Source: Sporosarcina aquimarina (GTDB lineage Bacteria > Bacillota > Bacilli > Bacillales_A > Planococcaceae). From it: a stretch of DNA of 64,000 nt. Within the stretch, counting starts at the first letter, position 1. Every line of letters starts with the position of its first letter. Below are positions 25,781 through 35,738 of this stretch, in pieces. A program made the translations under genes and the position numbers. The notes beneath the pieces were generated by a model. It was not told the DNA's origin. It searched no databases and saw nothing but the letters and a program-made list of their open reading frames with translations. The stretch spans positions 157,352-221,351 of the forward strand of contig NZ_JAMBOM010000004.1 in the NCBI RefSeq assembly GCF_023715615.1, read 5' to 3'.

Positions 25781-26239
25781 ATGAAAATCCATAGAATCGA
25801 TCATGTAGGTATAATTGTTAAGGATCTCCCCGCCATGAAAGCATTTTTTCTTGACTTTGGCCTTGAATTGGTAGGCGAAACAGAAGTAGAAGGGGAATGG
25901 TTGGAACGCATGATACGTCTTCATGACGTTAAAGAGAAATGTAAAATGTTGGAAATTGTAATGTTGCGACCGCTCGGGGGCGAAGCAACTATAGAACTAG
26001 TAAAATTTCACACGGAATCAGATGAAAATGATATAACGCTTCCTGAGGTAAATACTTTTGGTACCCAGCATATTGCTTTTTCTGTTGAAGATCTTGAAGC
26101 CCTAGTTACCAAGTTGAAAAAGAATGGTGCAGAGCTTATAGACGAGATACAAAACTTCGAAAACACATATAAATTATGCTTCGTTCGCGGACCAGAAGGA
26201 ATCATTTTGGAGTTGGCTGAGGAAATACAAAAAATATAG
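25781..26239 (+). CDS. VOC-superfamily protein (methylmalonyl-CoA epimerase-like)
   Basis: A 152-residue protein, longer than most VOC proteins. Opening IDHVGIIVKDLPAMKAFFLD carries the first metal-ligand His. THHQ-like HIAFSVEDLEALVTKLKK near residue 94 holds the second His, and GPEGIILELAEE carries the Glu. The layout resembles epimerase or lactoylglutathione-lyase branches. Function unproven. ATG 25781 with AAGGAGATATG upstream. Confidence 0.8.
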   Translation: MKIHRIDHVGIIVKDLPAMKAFFLDFGLELVGETEVEGEWLERMIRLHDVKEKCKMLEIVMLRPLGGEATIELVKFHTESDENDITLPEVNTFGTQHIAFSVEDLEALVTKLKKNGAELIDEIQNFENTYKLCFVRGPEGIILELAEEIQKI

Positions 26240-26253
26240 ACTTCAATTTATCA

Positions 26254-26285
26254 GGGGCTCGTTAGTTAGATAACATGAGATCGTC
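26254..26285 (+). repeat. Spacer-like motif with perfect palindrome
   Basis: CAGGGGCTCGTTAGTTAGAT is followed by TGAGATCGTCAATTGACGAT and CTCAT. The palindrome ATGAGATCGTC / GACGATCTCAT resembles terminator 1 (GATCGTC) of family A. This is the last array spacer before the pur locus. Confidence 0.45.
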
Positions 26286-26299
26286 AATTGACGATCTCA

Positions 26300-26569
26300 T
26301 CAGACTGTAGACAAAAGGGTTGGAAATCGAAATGATTTCCAACCCTTTTGATTTTTGAGCGTATAAATCTGCAACTGGTTAAGAGCCGTTGATATCGGTT
26401 CGGGATGGACGCTTTCCAGGGAGCTTGCCCTCACATGTGGGCTCCATATCCTGCTAACAAGTTTCTTCAGATTTTGGGCAGCAAAAGTAAGCATCGCCTG
26501 CATAGATATTTTTTTAATTCCCCTCAGGGTTTTCCATCGCCTACCATGCTTCTCTTTGGCACCGTCCGT
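26300..26569 (-). pseudogene. IS1182-family transposase remnant (C-terminus)
   Basis: The minus strand encodes AKEKHGRRWKTLRGIKKISM followed by QAMLTFAAQNLKKLVSRIW. This is a close match to the conserved end of IS1182-family transposases ('AKEKHG.RW..LRGL.K..MQ..L...A.NLKKL'). A further ~65 residues end with KGWKSFRFP and stop. The upstream frame stops at once (TAA at 26570-26572), so over three quarters of the gene is missing. A palindrome at 26314-26349 (AAAAGGGTTGGAAATC / GATTTCCAACCCTTTT) lies at the end of the coding sequence. Confidence 0.85.
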
Positions 26570-26790
26570 TTATAAGGAAGCACTAGTAATAACTGATTTT
26601 CTAAGAGAAAGTTTGCAGTAGCCAGTGTCTTATTGGTGCCAATTTTGTTAACAAAAAACTCATTGGTTTAGTTAACGAAGTTGGTTTCTCTACGAACTGT
26701 AGGGCAACCTAAAAAACTAACTATTTGTTTTATAGTTGAAATGATGATAATCACTAATAGAAACTGATGTTTTTCCATCTTCGAAAACCT
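26570..26790. other. AT-rich stretch between IS relic and pur control region
   Basis: No open frame or recognised signal. It may be the remains of the IS element's other half or of the original pur upstream region. Confidence 0.4.
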
Positions 26791-26834
26791 AAAACCGAAC
26801 GTTTTTATTTATCAATCAATAAATATTCGGTTTT
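26791..26834 (+). promoter_or_regulatory. PurR operator: inverted pair of PurBoxes
   Basis: PurBox 1 is AAAACCGAACGTT at 26791-26803. PurBox 2, inverted, is AATATTCGGTTTT at 26822-26834. They are separated by an 18-base AT-rich spacer. They match the AWWWCCGAACWWT boxes bound by Bacillus-type PurR, which represses pur genes when PRPP is low. They sit directly before the -35 element, as in the B. subtilis pur operon. Confidence 0.88.
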
Positions 26835-26837
26835 CGG

Positions 26838-26866
26838 TTGACGTCAGGATAATCGATTGTTAAGAT
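26838..26866 (+). promoter_or_regulatory. pur operon promoter (sigma-A type)
   Basis: TTGACG at 26838-26843, a 17-base spacer, and TAAGAT at 26861-26866. The spacing is ideal, the -35 is strong and the -10 moderate. The start site would fall just before the riboswitch aptamer. Confidence 0.75.
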
Positions 26867-26885
26867 AATTACGAACTTACTTATA

Positions 26886-26958
26886 TCTCTCATATATCTC
26901 CGGGAATATGGCCCGAACGTTTCTACCCGATAACCGTAAATTGTCGGACTATGAGAGA
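26886..26958 (+). ncRNA. Guanine-sensing purine riboswitch aptamer
   Basis: P1 pairs TCTCTCATA (26886-26894) with TATGAGAGA (26950-26958). The conserved core is present: ATATGGCCCGAACGTTTCTA, CCCGATAACCGTAAATTGTC and GGACTATG. The specificity base corresponding to position 74 of the xpt aptamer is C (26949), which pairs with guanine or hypoxanthine; adenine switches carry U. GAGAAAGT at 26955-26962 overlaps P1 and could pair with ACTTTCTC (27025-27032) as an antiterminator. Ligand binding should therefore favour termination (an OFF switch). Confidence 0.95.
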
Positions 26959-27016
26959 AAGTGCACCCTTTACTTAGGATAGGTCTGTCCTTTTATTGTA
27001 AAAGGCTATTTATCTG

Positions 27017-27063
27017 GGCAGGGAACTTTCTCTTTTTCGAGAAAGTTCCCTGCCTGTTTTTTT
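27017..27063 (+). terminator. Riboswitch-controlled terminator
   Basis: GGCAGGGAACTTTCTC (27017-27032) pairs perfectly with GAGAAAGTTCCCTGCC (27039-27054), followed by TGTTTTTTT. The left arm is the partner of the alternative antiterminator segment at 26955-26962. Confidence 0.95.
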
Positions 27064-27107
27064 ATTTCTACGAGTCATTTACGTATGGAAATGTGGGAGG
27101 GAAAGCA

Positions 27108-27596
27108 GTGAACGCACAAGTTGGAGTCATTATGGGAAGTGTTTCCGATTGGGAAACGATGAAAAATGCGTGTGAAGCATTGGATCAAGTTGGGATTCCT
27201 TATGAAAAGCAAGTAGTTTCCGCACATCGTACACCTGAATTGTTGTTTGAGTACGCAGAATCCGCACGAGAACGAGGCTTGAAGGTTATTATTGCTGGAG
27301 CTGGCGGGGCTGCTCATCTACCTGGTATGACCGCTGCCAAGACAACATTGCCTGTTATTGGTGTTCCTATTCAAACAAAAGCGTTAAATGGAATGGACTC
27401 ATTGCTTTCAATTGTCCAAATGCCTGGGGGAGTGCCTGTTGCAACTGTTGCAATTGGAATAGCCGGCTCAACAAATGCGGGGTTATTGGCTGCTCAAATT
27501 CTCGGTAGCACGGATTCCAAGATTGCAGACAGATTAGAAATACTGAGAAATGAAACTAAAGTAAAGGTGTTAAAAAGCAATGACCAACTTACCTAA
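27108..27596 (+). CDS. purE: N5-CAIR mutase, PurE
   Basis: A 162-residue protein from GTG 27108, behind GTGGGAGGG; in-frame codons upstream lie in the riboswitch terminator. Class I PurE motifs: [13 protein letters not shown] near residue 5 (phosphate-binding SxSD), VVSAHRTPE near residue 37 (catalytic His), [12 protein letters not shown] near residue 66. It moves the carboxyl group of N5-CAIR to give CAIR. It works after PurK and before PurC in AMP/GMP synthesis. First gene of the operon; it overlaps purK by 17 bases. Confidence 0.96.
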   Translation: MNAQVGVIMGSVSDWETMKNACEALDQVGIPYEKQVVSAHRTPELLFEYAESARERGLKVIIAGAGGAAHLPGMTAAKTTLPVIGVPIQTKALNGMDSLLSIVQMPGGVPVATVAIGIAGSTNAGLLAAQILGSTDSKIADRLEILRNETKVKVLKSNDQLT

Positions 27597-28713
27597 CGTA
27601 ATTTTACCAGGACAAACAATTGGCATTATCGGCGGCGGCCAGCTGGGAAGAATGATGGCTTTGTCTGCGAAGGCTATGGGTTTTCGTATTGCAGTATTAG
27701 ATCCGACAAAGGACTGTCCATGTGGGCAAATTGCTGATATTGAAATTAATGGTGCCTATGACGATTTAGATGCAATCCAACAACTTGCTGAACTGAGCGA
27801 TGTCATTACGTATGAATTCGAGAATGTAAGTTTTGAAGCATTAGCGTGGTTAGAAGAGCATAGTTACTTACCACAAGGAGCAGAACTTTTAAAATCTACA
27901 CAGAATCGAATCACAGAAAAAGACGCAATCACTAAAGCAGGAGCCCAGGTTGCACCATACGGAATCGTGAAAAATGTAGCGGACATTCTTGAGAACATTA
28001 AAACGTTAAAGTATCCATGTGTGATGAAAACAACTCGTGGAGGATACGATGGAAAAGGACAGCTTATCATTCAATCAGAGTCTGATATTGCAAAAGCTTC
28101 GGACCTTCTGAAAAACGGTACATGTGTCATTGAAAAGTGGATTCCATTTACAAAAGAAATCTCTGTAATCGTCACTCGAAAAACAACTGGTGAAATGAAA
28201 TGCTTCCCTGTTGCAGAAAATATCCATCATGAGAACATTTTGCACAAAAGTATTGTTCCTGCACGAATTAGTGGGGATACCTCGCGCAAAGCGACAGAGC
28301 TTGCGAAGCAATTAGCGGAGCGGCTAAATCTTGTCGGTACGTTAGGTGTTGAAATGTTTGTAACCGAACAGGAAGAGATTCTAATAAATGAATTGGCACC
28401 ACGCCCTCATAATTCAGGTCATTTCACGATGGAAGCATGTCAGACATCGCAATTTGAACAACATATTCGGGCAGTGTGCAATTGCTCTTTAGGGAAAACG
28501 GATTTAATGAGCCCTGTTGTGATGGTCAATATTCTCGGCGAACATGTGGAGGACCTTCTAAGGGTGATTCCTGAAGTAAAGGATTGGAAAGTTCATCTAT
28601 ACGGCAAGAAAGATGCGATACCGAAACGCAAAATGGGTCATGTTAATGTGTTACGAAACTCGGTAGATCAAGCACTTGCTGAGATTGAACAAAGTAGAAT
28701 TTGGAATCACTAA
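27580..28713 (+). CDS. purK: N5-CAIR synthetase, PurK
   Basis: A 377-residue ATP-grasp enzyme of normal length. [18 protein letters not shown] is the N-terminal nucleotide-like fold. Further on are [15 protein letters not shown] (phosphate-binding loop), [16 protein letters not shown] and [20 protein letters not shown]. It makes N5-CAIR from AIR, ATP and bicarbonate, the substrate of PurE. Overlap with purE indicates coupled translation. After the stop there are only 65 bases before purC, where other Bacillales carry purB. Confidence 0.96.
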   Translation: MTNLPNVILPGQTIGIIGGGQLGRMMALSAKAMGFRIAVLDPTKDCPCGQIADIEINGAYDDLDAIQQLAELSDVITYEFENVSFEALAWLEEHSYLPQGAELLKSTQNRITEKDAITKAGAQVAPYGIVKNVADILENIKTLKYPCVMKTTRGGYDGKGQLIIQSESDIAKASDLLKNGTCVIEKWIPFTKEISVIVTRKTTGEMKCFPVAENIHHENILHKSIVPARISGDTSRKATELAKQLAERLNLVGTLGVEMFVTEQEEILINELAPRPHNSGHFTMEACQTSQFEQHIRAVCNCSLGKTDLMSPVVMVNILGEHVEDLLRVIPEVKDWKVHLYGKKDAIPKRKMGHVNVLRNSVDQALAEIEQSRIWNH

Positions 28714-28778
28714 TTGAGTCAAGACGTTTAGCATCTATCTTAAAAAGTACATTATTCTTTACTGCGGAGGTTCTTCAG

Positions 28779-29498
28779 ATGGAAAAGCGAGAATTGCTAT
28801 ATGAAGGCAAGGCCAAAAGAATTTATGCAACAGATGATCAGAACGTTGTATGGGCAGAATACAAAGATTTTGCAACAGCACTCAATGGTGAGAAAAAAGA
28901 AGAAATCGTTGGTAAAGGTGTATTGACTAACGGTATTACTAGCCTGCTATTTTTAAAGCTGCACGAGGCTGGCATTCCAAGTCATTTTATTAAAAAGATT
29001 TCCGAAACTGAACAACTCGTCAAGAGAGTCACGATTATTCCACTTGAAGTTGTAACCCGTAATATAGTTGCTGGTAGCTTGTCTAAACGGCTTGGAGTAG
29101 AAGAAGGTCAGCCGTTAAAGCAACCAATCGTTGAATTTTATTACAAAGATGATGCGCTTGGAGATCCTTTGTTAACCGAAGCACATATTCAAGAATTAGA
29201 CCTCGCAACTGTAGAGGAAGTTCAACTTTTGAAACAAAGAGCTTTAAAAGTGAATACAATTTTATCAAGCCTTTTTGCTGAAATAGGAGTCCGCTTAATA
29301 GATTTCAAGTTAGAGTTTGGAAAACTTGCTGATGGTGACATTCTTTTAGCAGATGAAATTTCTCCGGATACATGTCGATTGTGGGACGCTGAAACAGAAG
29401 AAAAGCTCGATAAGGATGTATTCCGTCGTGATTTAGGGAATTTAGTTAATGGTTATCAAACAATCTATTCAAAACTGGGAGGGCGTCAATATGTATAA
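28779..29498 (+). CDS. purC: SAICAR synthetase, PurC
   Basis: A 239-residue enzyme from ATG 28779, behind CTGCGGAGG. Motifs: LLYEGKAKRIYATDD at the start, VVTRNIVAGSLSKRLGVEEG in the middle and LADEISPDTCRLWD near residue 195. It joins CAIR and aspartate with ATP to give SAICAR. The next step, fumarate release by PurB, has no gene here. It overlaps purS by 8 bases. Confidence 0.96.
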   Translation: MEKRELLYEGKAKRIYATDDQNVVWAEYKDFATALNGEKKEEIVGKGVLTNGITSLLFLKLHEAGIPSHFIKKISETEQLVKRVTIIPLEVVTRNIVAGSLSKRLGVEEGQPLKQPIVEFYYKDDALGDPLLTEAHIQELDLATVEEVQLLKQRALKVNTILSSLFAEIGVRLIDFKLEFGKLADGDILLADEISPDTCRLWDAETEEKLDKDVFRRDLGNLVNGYQTIYSKLGGRQYV

Positions 29499-29745
29499 AG
29501 TAAAGGTATTTATCACATTAAGAGAAAATGTTTTGGATCCACAAGGTACAGCCGTGGAATCTGCTTTACACAGTATGGCGTTTGAGTCCGTTCGTGACGT
29601 CCGGATTGGTAAATACATGGAGTTGACAATTGATAAGACCAATCAAAATATCGACGATGCAATTAAAGAAATGTGTGAACGGCTTTTAGCCAATACAGTT
29701 ATTGAAGATTATCGCTATGAAATCGAGGAGGTTGTCGCGCTGTGA
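29491..29745 (+). CDS. purS: FGAM synthetase subunit PurS
   Basis: An 84-residue subunit from ATG 29491, behind [28 protein letters not shown] and a C-terminal [19 protein letters not shown] are characteristic. It holds PurQ and PurL together so that ammonia made by PurQ reaches PurL. Overlaps purQ by 4 bases. Confidence 0.95.
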   Translation: MYKVKVFITLRENVLDPQGTAVESALHSMAFESVRDVRIGKYMELTIDKTNQNIDDAIKEMCERLLANTVIEDYRYEIEEVVAL

Positions 29746-30428
29746 AATTTGCTGTGATCGTATTTCCGGGCTCCAACTGTGATATCGATATGTTTCATGC
29801 CATTCAGGACGAGTTAGGTGAAGAAGTAGAATACGTACCGCATACAGCGGATAGCTTAAAGGGCTTCGATGGGATTCTTTTGCCTGGTGGTTTCTCCTTT
29901 GGAGATTATCTCCGCACAGGCGCAATTGCTCGCTTCTCAAAAATAATGCCGGAAGTGGTAAAGGCGTCGGCTGCAGGCGTTCCAATACTAGGCGTATGTA
30001 ATGGTTTTCAAATTTTATTGGAAGCTGGATTATTACCGGGAGCGATGCGAAAAAACCGTGATCTAGCATTCATTTGTAAACAAACACAGCTAAAAGTAGA
30101 AAATAATACGACGATGTTTACGACTAGCTACAAAAAGGGAGAAACGATTACTCTTCCAATTGCTCACGGTGAAGGCAATTACTATTGCGACGAAGAGACG
30201 TTATCACACTTAAAGGAAAACAATCAAATTACATTTACGTATCATATGGATAATCCAAATGGCAGCTTAGAGAATATCGCAGGAATCGTAAATGAAAACG
30301 GTAACGTATTAGGAATGATGCCTCATCCGGAACGTGCCGTCGATTGTTTACTTGGAAGTGAAGACGGATTAAAGCTATTTCAATCAATCGTAAGAAATTG
30401 GAGGGAAAGTTATGTCGTTAATGCTTGA
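29742..30428 (+). CDS. purQ: FGAM synthetase glutaminase subunit PurQ
   Basis: A 228-residue class I glutaminase from GTG 29742. [16 protein letters not shown] is the start. The nucleophile Cys is in [15 protein letters not shown] near residue 86. The His and Glu are in [10 protein letters not shown] near residue 190. It releases ammonia from glutamine for PurL. It overlaps purL by 17 bases. Confidence 0.96.
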   Translation: MKFAVIVFPGSNCDIDMFHAIQDELGEEVEYVPHTADSLKGFDGILLPGGFSFGDYLRTGAIARFSKIMPEVVKASAAGVPILGVCNGFQILLEAGLLPGAMRKNRDLAFICKQTQLKVENNTTMFTTSYKKGETITLPIAHGEGNYYCDEETLSHLKENNQITFTYHMDNPNGSLENIAGIVNENGNVLGMMPHPERAVDCLLGSEDGLKLFQSIVRNWRESYVVNA

Positions 30429-32631
30429 GCCAAGTCCGGAAATGATTAAATCACATCGTGAATATGCAGCTATGGGTCTTACAGATGAAGAGTTTGCAAT
30501 GGTTGAAAACATGCTAGGCCGCACACCGAACTATACCGAAACAGGTTTGTTTTCTGTCATGTGGTCAGAGCACTGTTCCTATAAAAATTCCAAGCCAATT
30601 TTAAAAAAGTTCCCAACCTCTGGGGATAACGTGCTTCAAGGACCTGGTGAAGGTGCAGGAATTGTTGACATTGGAGATGGGCAAGCGGTCGTTTTCAAAA
30701 TCGAGAGCCACAATCACCCATCTGCAATCGAGCCTTATCAAGGTGCAGCAACTGGAGTCGGCGGGATTATCCGTGATGTGTTTTCAATGGGTGCACGTCC
30801 AATCGCCTTATTAAATTCACTACGTTTCGGTGAATTGGAAAATACTCGAGTGAAGTACCTGTTCAAAGAAGTGGTTGCGGGAATAGGCGGATACGGGAAT
30901 TGTATTGGTATCCCCACAGTCGGCGGCGAAATTCAATTCGATTCTTCTTACGAGGGGAATCCACTCGTCAATGCAATGTGTGTGGGTTTGATCAAACATG
31001 AAGATATTCAAAAAGGACAAGCCCACGGAGCCGGCAATATCGTCATGCATGTCGGAGCTAAAACGGGCCGCGATGGCATACACGGGGCAACTTTTGCATC
31101 GGAAGAATTGACAGATTCGTCTGAAGGAAATCGTCTAGCAGTTCAAGTTGGAGATCCTTTCATGGAGAAACTGCTAATGGAAGCTTGCCTTGAGCTGATT
31201 CAGCATGATGCACTTGTTGGGATTCAGGATATGGGAGCAGCAGGTCTCGCAAGCTCATCGGCAGAGATGGCGTGTAAAGCAGGTATGGGAATCGAGATGA
31301 ATCTTGACCTTGTCCCACAGCGCGAACCCGGAATGACTGCTTATGAAATGATGTTATCAGAATCTCAAGAGCGAATGCTCATTGTCGTTAAAAAGGGTAG
31401 CGAACAAGAAATTGCAAATTTATTTGCGAAGTATGATCTGGAAGCAGTAGCTGTCGGATCTGTTACGGAAGAGAAACTGCTGAAACTTACTCATAAAGGC
31501 GACGTTGTTGCGAACGTTCCAGTGGATGCTTTGGTAGAAGAAGCGCCCGTTTACTACAAACCATCTAATGAACCGCAATATTTCCGTGACTTTCAAGTAA
31601 TGACAAACGTAGCTCCTGTTATTGATGACTATAAAGAAACGTTGGTTGGTTTACTTTCACAACCCACTATTGCAAGTAAAGAGTGGGTTTACAATCAGTT
31701 CGACACGATGGTGAGGACGAATACAGTTGTCCCTCCAGGTTCCGACGCGGCTATTGTACGAATTCGCGACACGAACAAGGCGCTAGCCATGACTACAGAT
31801 TGTAATGCCCGTTATCTTCACTTGGACCCAGAAGTTGGAGGGAAGATTGCTGTAGCTGAAGCTGCACGCAATATCGTGTGTTCTGGAGCGGAACCATTAG
31901 CGGTTACAGATAACCTGAACTTTGGAAATCCTGAAAAGCCAGAGATTTTCTGGCAAATCGAAAAGGCGGCAGATGGAATTAGTGAAGCATGCAAAATCTT
32001 GAGTACACCTGTTATTGGTGGCAATGTATCACTTTATAACGAGACAAACGGGGAGGCGATTTATCCAACACCTGTTATCGGAATGGTTGGTCTTATCAAA
32101 GATCTAGCTCATATCACAACGCAAGAATTCAAAAATTCTGGTGATCTGATTTATGTTATCGGAGATGCGAAAACAGAATTCGGAGGCAGTGAGCTGCAAA
32201 AAATGACAGAAGGAAAAATCTTTGGTAAGTCTCCTTCTATCAACTTGGAACTAGAAAAGCTACGCCAGCAACAGCTGTTAAGAGCCATTCAAAATGGATG
32301 TGTTGCTTCGGCTCATGATCTCTCAGAAGGTGGTCTTGCAGTTGCTTTGTCAGAATCACTCTTCAGAACAAACTTAGGAGCCCGTATTATTGTTCATATG
32401 GAAGCAGTCACGGAATTATTCAGTGAAACACAATCTAGATTTGTTGTCTCTGTTGCCCCTGAACAACGCGTTGCTTTTGAAAGGATTGTTCAAGATGCAA
32501 GGTGTATTGGGACAGTCACGAATAATAATCACTTAACCATTTCTCATGAGCAAGACGGACTGTTAATCGATACAACTGTTCAATCATTAGAGAAAGCTTG
32601 GAAAGGTGCGATCCCATGCTTGCTGAACTAA
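30412..32631 (+). CDS. purL: FGAM synthetase large subunit, PurL
   Basis: A 739-residue small-type PurL of normal length. Features: [20 protein letters not shown] near the start, [20 protein letters not shown] near residue 100 and [14 protein letters not shown] near residue 275. A second AIRS-like half carries [13 protein letters not shown] and [16 protein letters not shown]. It converts FGAR to FGAM with ATP and ammonia from PurQ. It overlaps purF by 16 bases. Confidence 0.97.
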   Translation: MSLMLEPSPEMIKSHREYAAMGLTDEEFAMVENMLGRTPNYTETGLFSVMWSEHCSYKNSKPILKKFPTSGDNVLQGPGEGAGIVDIGDGQAVVFKIESHNHPSAIEPYQGAATGVGGIIRDVFSMGARPIALLNSLRFGELENTRVKYLFKEVVAGIGGYGNCIGIPTVGGEIQFDSSYEGNPLVNAMCVGLIKHEDIQKGQAHGAGNIVMHVGAKTGRDGIHGATFASEELTDSSEGNRLAVQVGDPFMEKLLMEACLELIQHDALVGIQDMGAAGLASSSAEMACKAGMGIEMNLDLVPQREPGMTAYEMMLSESQERMLIVVKKGSEQEIANLFAKYDLEAVAVGSVTEEKLLKLTHKGDVVANVPVDALVEEAPVYYKPSNEPQYFRDFQVMTNVAPVIDDYKETLVGLLSQPTIASKEWVYNQFDTMVRTNTVVPPGSDAAIVRIRDTNKALAMTTDCNARYLHLDPEVGGKIAVAEAARNIVCSGAEPLAVTDNLNFGNPEKPEIFWQIEKAADGISEACKILSTPVIGGNVSLYNETNGEAIYPTPVIGMVGLIKDLAHITTQEFKNSGDLIYVIGDAKTEFGGSELQKMTEGKIFGKSPSINLELEKLRQQQLLRAIQNGCVASAHDLSEGGLAVALSESLFRTNLGARIIVHMEAVTELFSETQSRFVVSVAPEQRVAFERIVQDARCIGTVTNNNHLTISHEQDGLLIDTTVQSLEKAWKGAIPCLLN

Positions 32632-34028
32632 AGGGATTAAATGAGGAGTGTGGCTTGTTTGGCATCTGGGGACACCCGGATGCTGCGCAAGTAACTTATT
32701 ACGGATTGCATAGCCTGCAGCATCGCGGACAAGAAGGAACAGGGATGGTTTTGGCGAACGATGGAAAGCTGTCTAGTGTAAAAGGGGAAGGATTAGTAAC
32801 GGAAGTACTCAATACAGAGAAAATGCAGTCCTTGTCTGGAAATGCAGCAATTGGCCATGTCCGCTATACAACGGCGGGTGGCGGCGGTTTTGAAAACGTC
32901 CAGCCTCTGTTATTTAACTTTCAAAATGAATCCATGGCGATGGCTCACAATGGAAATATCGTGAATGCGGATCAGTTGAAATCAGAATTGGAAGCACAAG
33001 GCAGTATTTTTCATAGCACATCTGACACTGAAGTACTCGCACATTTAATACGTAAAGGCGGTTCTTCAGAGTTGAAAAACCGGATTACAAATGGACTTAA
33101 CTCATTAAAAGGTGCGTATGCGTACTTAATCATGACGGATACTGAAATGTTCGTCGCAATGGACCCAAACGGACTTAGACCTTTATCTCTTGGGTTGCTG
33201 GGTGACGCTTATGTTGTCGCATCCGAAACGTGTGCGCTGGATATAGTAGGAGCGGATTTTCTCCGAGATATTGAACCAGGGGAACTGCTGATCATCAATG
33301 ATAAGGGAATCACGAGTGAACGATTCGCTGTTTGCAAACAACGTTCCATGTGTACGATGGAGTATATTTACTTTTCCCGTCCTGACAGTAACATTGATGG
33401 CATTAATGTTCATACCGCTCGAAAAAACCTTGGAAAGCAACTCGCTGTTGAAAAATTGATAGAAGCAGACGTTGTTACAGGTGTCCCTGATTCGGGCAAT
33501 TCCGCAGCGATTGGATATGCGGAAGCTAGTGGGATTCCTTATGAAATGGGCTTACTGAAAAATCGCTATGTCGGCCGGACTTTCATACAACCTTCTCAAT
33601 CGTTAAGAGAACAAGGTGTGAAAATGAAGCTTTCCCCTGTCCGTGGCGTTGTAGAAGGAAAAAGAGTCGTCATGGTAGACGATTCTATCGTACGCGGTAC
33701 GACCAGCAAAAGGATTGTACAAATGTTGAAGGATGCTGGTGCGATAGAAGTCCATGTTCTCATCAGCTCACCGCCTATTAAAAATCCATGTTTTTATGGG
33801 ATTGACACATCCGATAAAGATGAATTGATTGCCGCTAAAAAATCAGCTGAAGAAATTCGTGAACTTATTGGAGCGGACTCTCTCACATTTTTAAGTATTG
33901 AGGGCACAGTTGAAGCCATTGGAAGACCGTTTGAGGGTGAGAACCGAGGACAGTGTCTCGCTTGCTTTAACGGAAAGTATCCTACGGAAATCTATTCCGA
34001 TCAAGAAATAGATTCCATAAAATGCTGA
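32616..34028 (+). CDS. purF: Amidophosphoribosyltransferase, PurF
   Basis: A 470-residue enzyme from ATG 32616, behind GAAAGGTG. A short propeptide ([11 protein letters not shown]) precedes the Cys nucleophile in [12 protein letters not shown], which implies maturation by self-cleavage as in Bacillus Pur[18 protein letters not shown] near residue 352 is the PRPP-binding loop. The Cys residues in FYGIDTS-type regions and [13 protein letters not shown] fit the 4Fe-4S form. It makes phosphoribosylamine, the committed step. Confidence 0.96.
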   Translation: MLAELKGLNEECGLFGIWGHPDAAQVTYYGLHSLQHRGQEGTGMVLANDGKLSSVKGEGLVTEVLNTEKMQSLSGNAAIGHVRYTTAGGGGFENVQPLLFNFQNESMAMAHNGNIVNADQLKSELEAQGSIFHSTSDTEVLAHLIRKGGSSELKNRITNGLNSLKGAYAYLIMTDTEMFVAMDPNGLRPLSLGLLGDAYVVASETCALDIVGADFLRDIEPGELLIINDKGITSERFAVCKQRSMCTMEYIYFSRPDSNIDGINVHTARKNLGKQLAVEKLIEADVVTGVPDSGNSAAIGYAEASGIPYEMGLLKNRYVGRTFIQPSQSLREQGVKMKLSPVRGVVEGKRVVMVDDSIVRGTTSKRIVQMLKDAGAIEVHVLISSPPIKNPCFYGIDTSDKDELIAAKKSAEEIRELIGADSLTFLSIEGTVEAIGRPFEGENRGQCLACFNGKYPTEIYSDQEIDSIKC

Positions 34029-34047
34029 GTGAAGGAGACCTCAATTC

Positions 34048-35082
34048 ATGTCAAATGCATACAAATCGGCGGGAGTAGATATAGAAGCAGGTTACGAAGC
34101 TGTCTCGCGCATGAAAAAACATGTACAGAAAACGATGCGGCCGCAAGTAATAAGTGGACTTGGTGGTTTCGGTGGGATGTTTGATCTATCCCAGCTAAAC
34201 CTACGCGAACCGGTACTTGTCTCAGGTACAGATGGAGTAGGAACAAAGCTTTTGCTTGCGATGATGATGGACCAACACGAGAGTATCGGCATCGACTGTG
34301 TAGCTATGTGTGTGAACGATATTATCGTACAAGGTGCAGAACCCCTGTATTTTTTAGACTACATTGCTTGTGGAAAAGCAGATCCCGAAAAGATTGAAAG
34401 TATCGTAAAAGGTGTCTCGGATGGTTGTGTCCTAGCAGGTTGTGCATTAATCGGGGGCGAGACGGCTGAAATGCCTGGACTGTATAGCGAGGAAGAGTAT
34501 GACATAGCAGGTTTTACAGTAGGTGCTTGTGAAAAACAGGATTTGATAACTGGGGAAAACATTCAAGCAGGCGACTGCATTATAGGATTGGCTTCAAGTG
34601 GCATTCACAGTAACGGATATTCACTCGTCCGCAAAATTTTGTTAGAAGAAGCAGCAATGAATCTATCTGAATTCATTCCTGAACTTGGGTGTGACCTCGG
34701 AGAAGAACTCTTAAAGCCTACGAAGATTTACGTAAAGTCTATTTTAACTGCATTGAAAGAGTATGAAATCAAGGGAATGGCACATATCACAGGTGGTGGT
34801 TTCATTGAAAACCTCCCTAGAATGATGCCAGGAGATTTAGGTATGGAAATCCAGTCTGGTGCTTGGAAAATTCATCCTATATTTAGTCTTATAGAAGAGA
34901 CTGGGAATATCCCACGAGAGGATATGTACAATATCTTTAATATGGGGATAGGAATGGCGCTTGTTGTTGAAGAGGAAATAGCCAGTGAACTCGTTGCTTT
35001 TTTTAATAAGCACGGCGAAAGAGCCTATCGAATTGGGAAAGTTGTCGATCAACCTGGTGTCTCGTTAATAGGTGAATCATGA
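34048..35082 (+). CDS. purM: AIR synthetase, PurM
   Basis: A 344-residue enzyme of normal length. [19 protein letters not shown] at the start, [15 protein letters not shown] near residue 53, [20 protein letters not shown] near residue 78 and [10 protein letters not shown] near residue 135 are all typical. It closes the imidazole ring of FGAM to give AIR. It overlaps purN by 4 bases. Confidence 0.96.
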   Translation: MSNAYKSAGVDIEAGYEAVSRMKKHVQKTMRPQVISGLGGFGGMFDLSQLNLREPVLVSGTDGVGTKLLLAMMMDQHESIGIDCVAMCVNDIIVQGAEPLYFLDYIACGKADPEKIESIVKGVSDGCVLAGCALIGGETAEMPGLYSEEEYDIAGFTVGACEKQDLITGENIQAGDCIIGLASSGIHSNGYSLVRKILLEEAAMNLSEFIPELGCDLGEELLKPTKIYVKSILTALKEYEIKGMAHITGGGFIENLPRMMPGDLGMEIQSGAWKIHPIFSLIEETGNIPREDMYNIFNMGIGMALVVEEEIASELVAFFNKHGERAYRIGKVVDQPGVSLIGES

Positions 35083-35666
35083 AGAGAATTGCCGTATTTG
35101 CATCAGGGAGCGGCAGTAACTTCCAAGCTTTAGTGGAAGCCGTAAATGCAGGCACACTCGATGCAAATATTCGGTTGCTAGTCTGTGACCAACCATCTGC
35201 AGCTGTTTTGCTAAGAGCTCAACAAGCTAGGATCGATAGTTTTTGCAGTTCTCCAAAAGATTTCGCTGACAAAACAGCGTTTGAAATGGAAATTGTCCAG
35301 CAGCTAAAATCACGGGATGTTGAATTCATCGTTTTGGCAGGATATATGCGACTAATTGGGACTACGATTCTACAGGAATATCCCGAGTCGATTGTGAACA
35401 TTCATCCTTCCTTATTGCCAGCATTTCCAGGGAAAGATGCTATTGGGCAGGCATTGGATGCTGGTGCTCAAGTAAGTGGGTTGACCATACATTATGTCGA
35501 TTCAGGTATGGATACAGGTCCTATTATTGCTCAAACCGAAATTCAGATACATTCAAATGATTCAAGAGATGATGTACAAAAACGAATTCAACAGGCAGAG
35601 CATATCTGCTACGCAAAAGTACTTCAGGAGCTGTTCACAAAAGAAACTACAAATGCTTCTCCTTGA
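35079..35666 (+). CDS. purN: GAR transformylase, PurN
   Basis: A 195-residue enzyme. [20 protein letters not shown] at the N-terminus is followed by [20 protein letters not shown] and [12 protein letters not shown], which holds the catalytic Asn and His, then [13 protein letters not shown] with the catalytic Asp. It formylates GAR using 10-formyl-tetrahydrofolate. A 72-base gap then separates it from purH. Confidence 0.95.
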   Translation: MKRIAVFASGSGSNFQALVEAVNAGTLDANIRLLVCDQPSAAVLLRAQQARIDSFCSSPKDFADKTAFEMEIVQQLKSRDVEFIVLAGYMRLIGTTILQEYPESIVNIHPSLLPAFPGKDAIGQALDAGAQVSGLTIHYVDSGMDTGPIIAQTEIQIHSNDSRDDVQKRIQQAEHICYAKVLQELFTKETTNASP

Positions 35667-35738
35667 ATTCTTGGGAAAGTATTTTAATCATTAAAGGCTA
35701 GATGACATACTCGCGCATATATAGGGAGGAAAAGTCGA

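Noticed and set aside
28714..28778. Possible purB remnant between purK and purC
   Set aside because: The 65 bases translate to ESRRLASILKST-like peptides in an arbitrary frame, without likeness to the PurB C-terminus.
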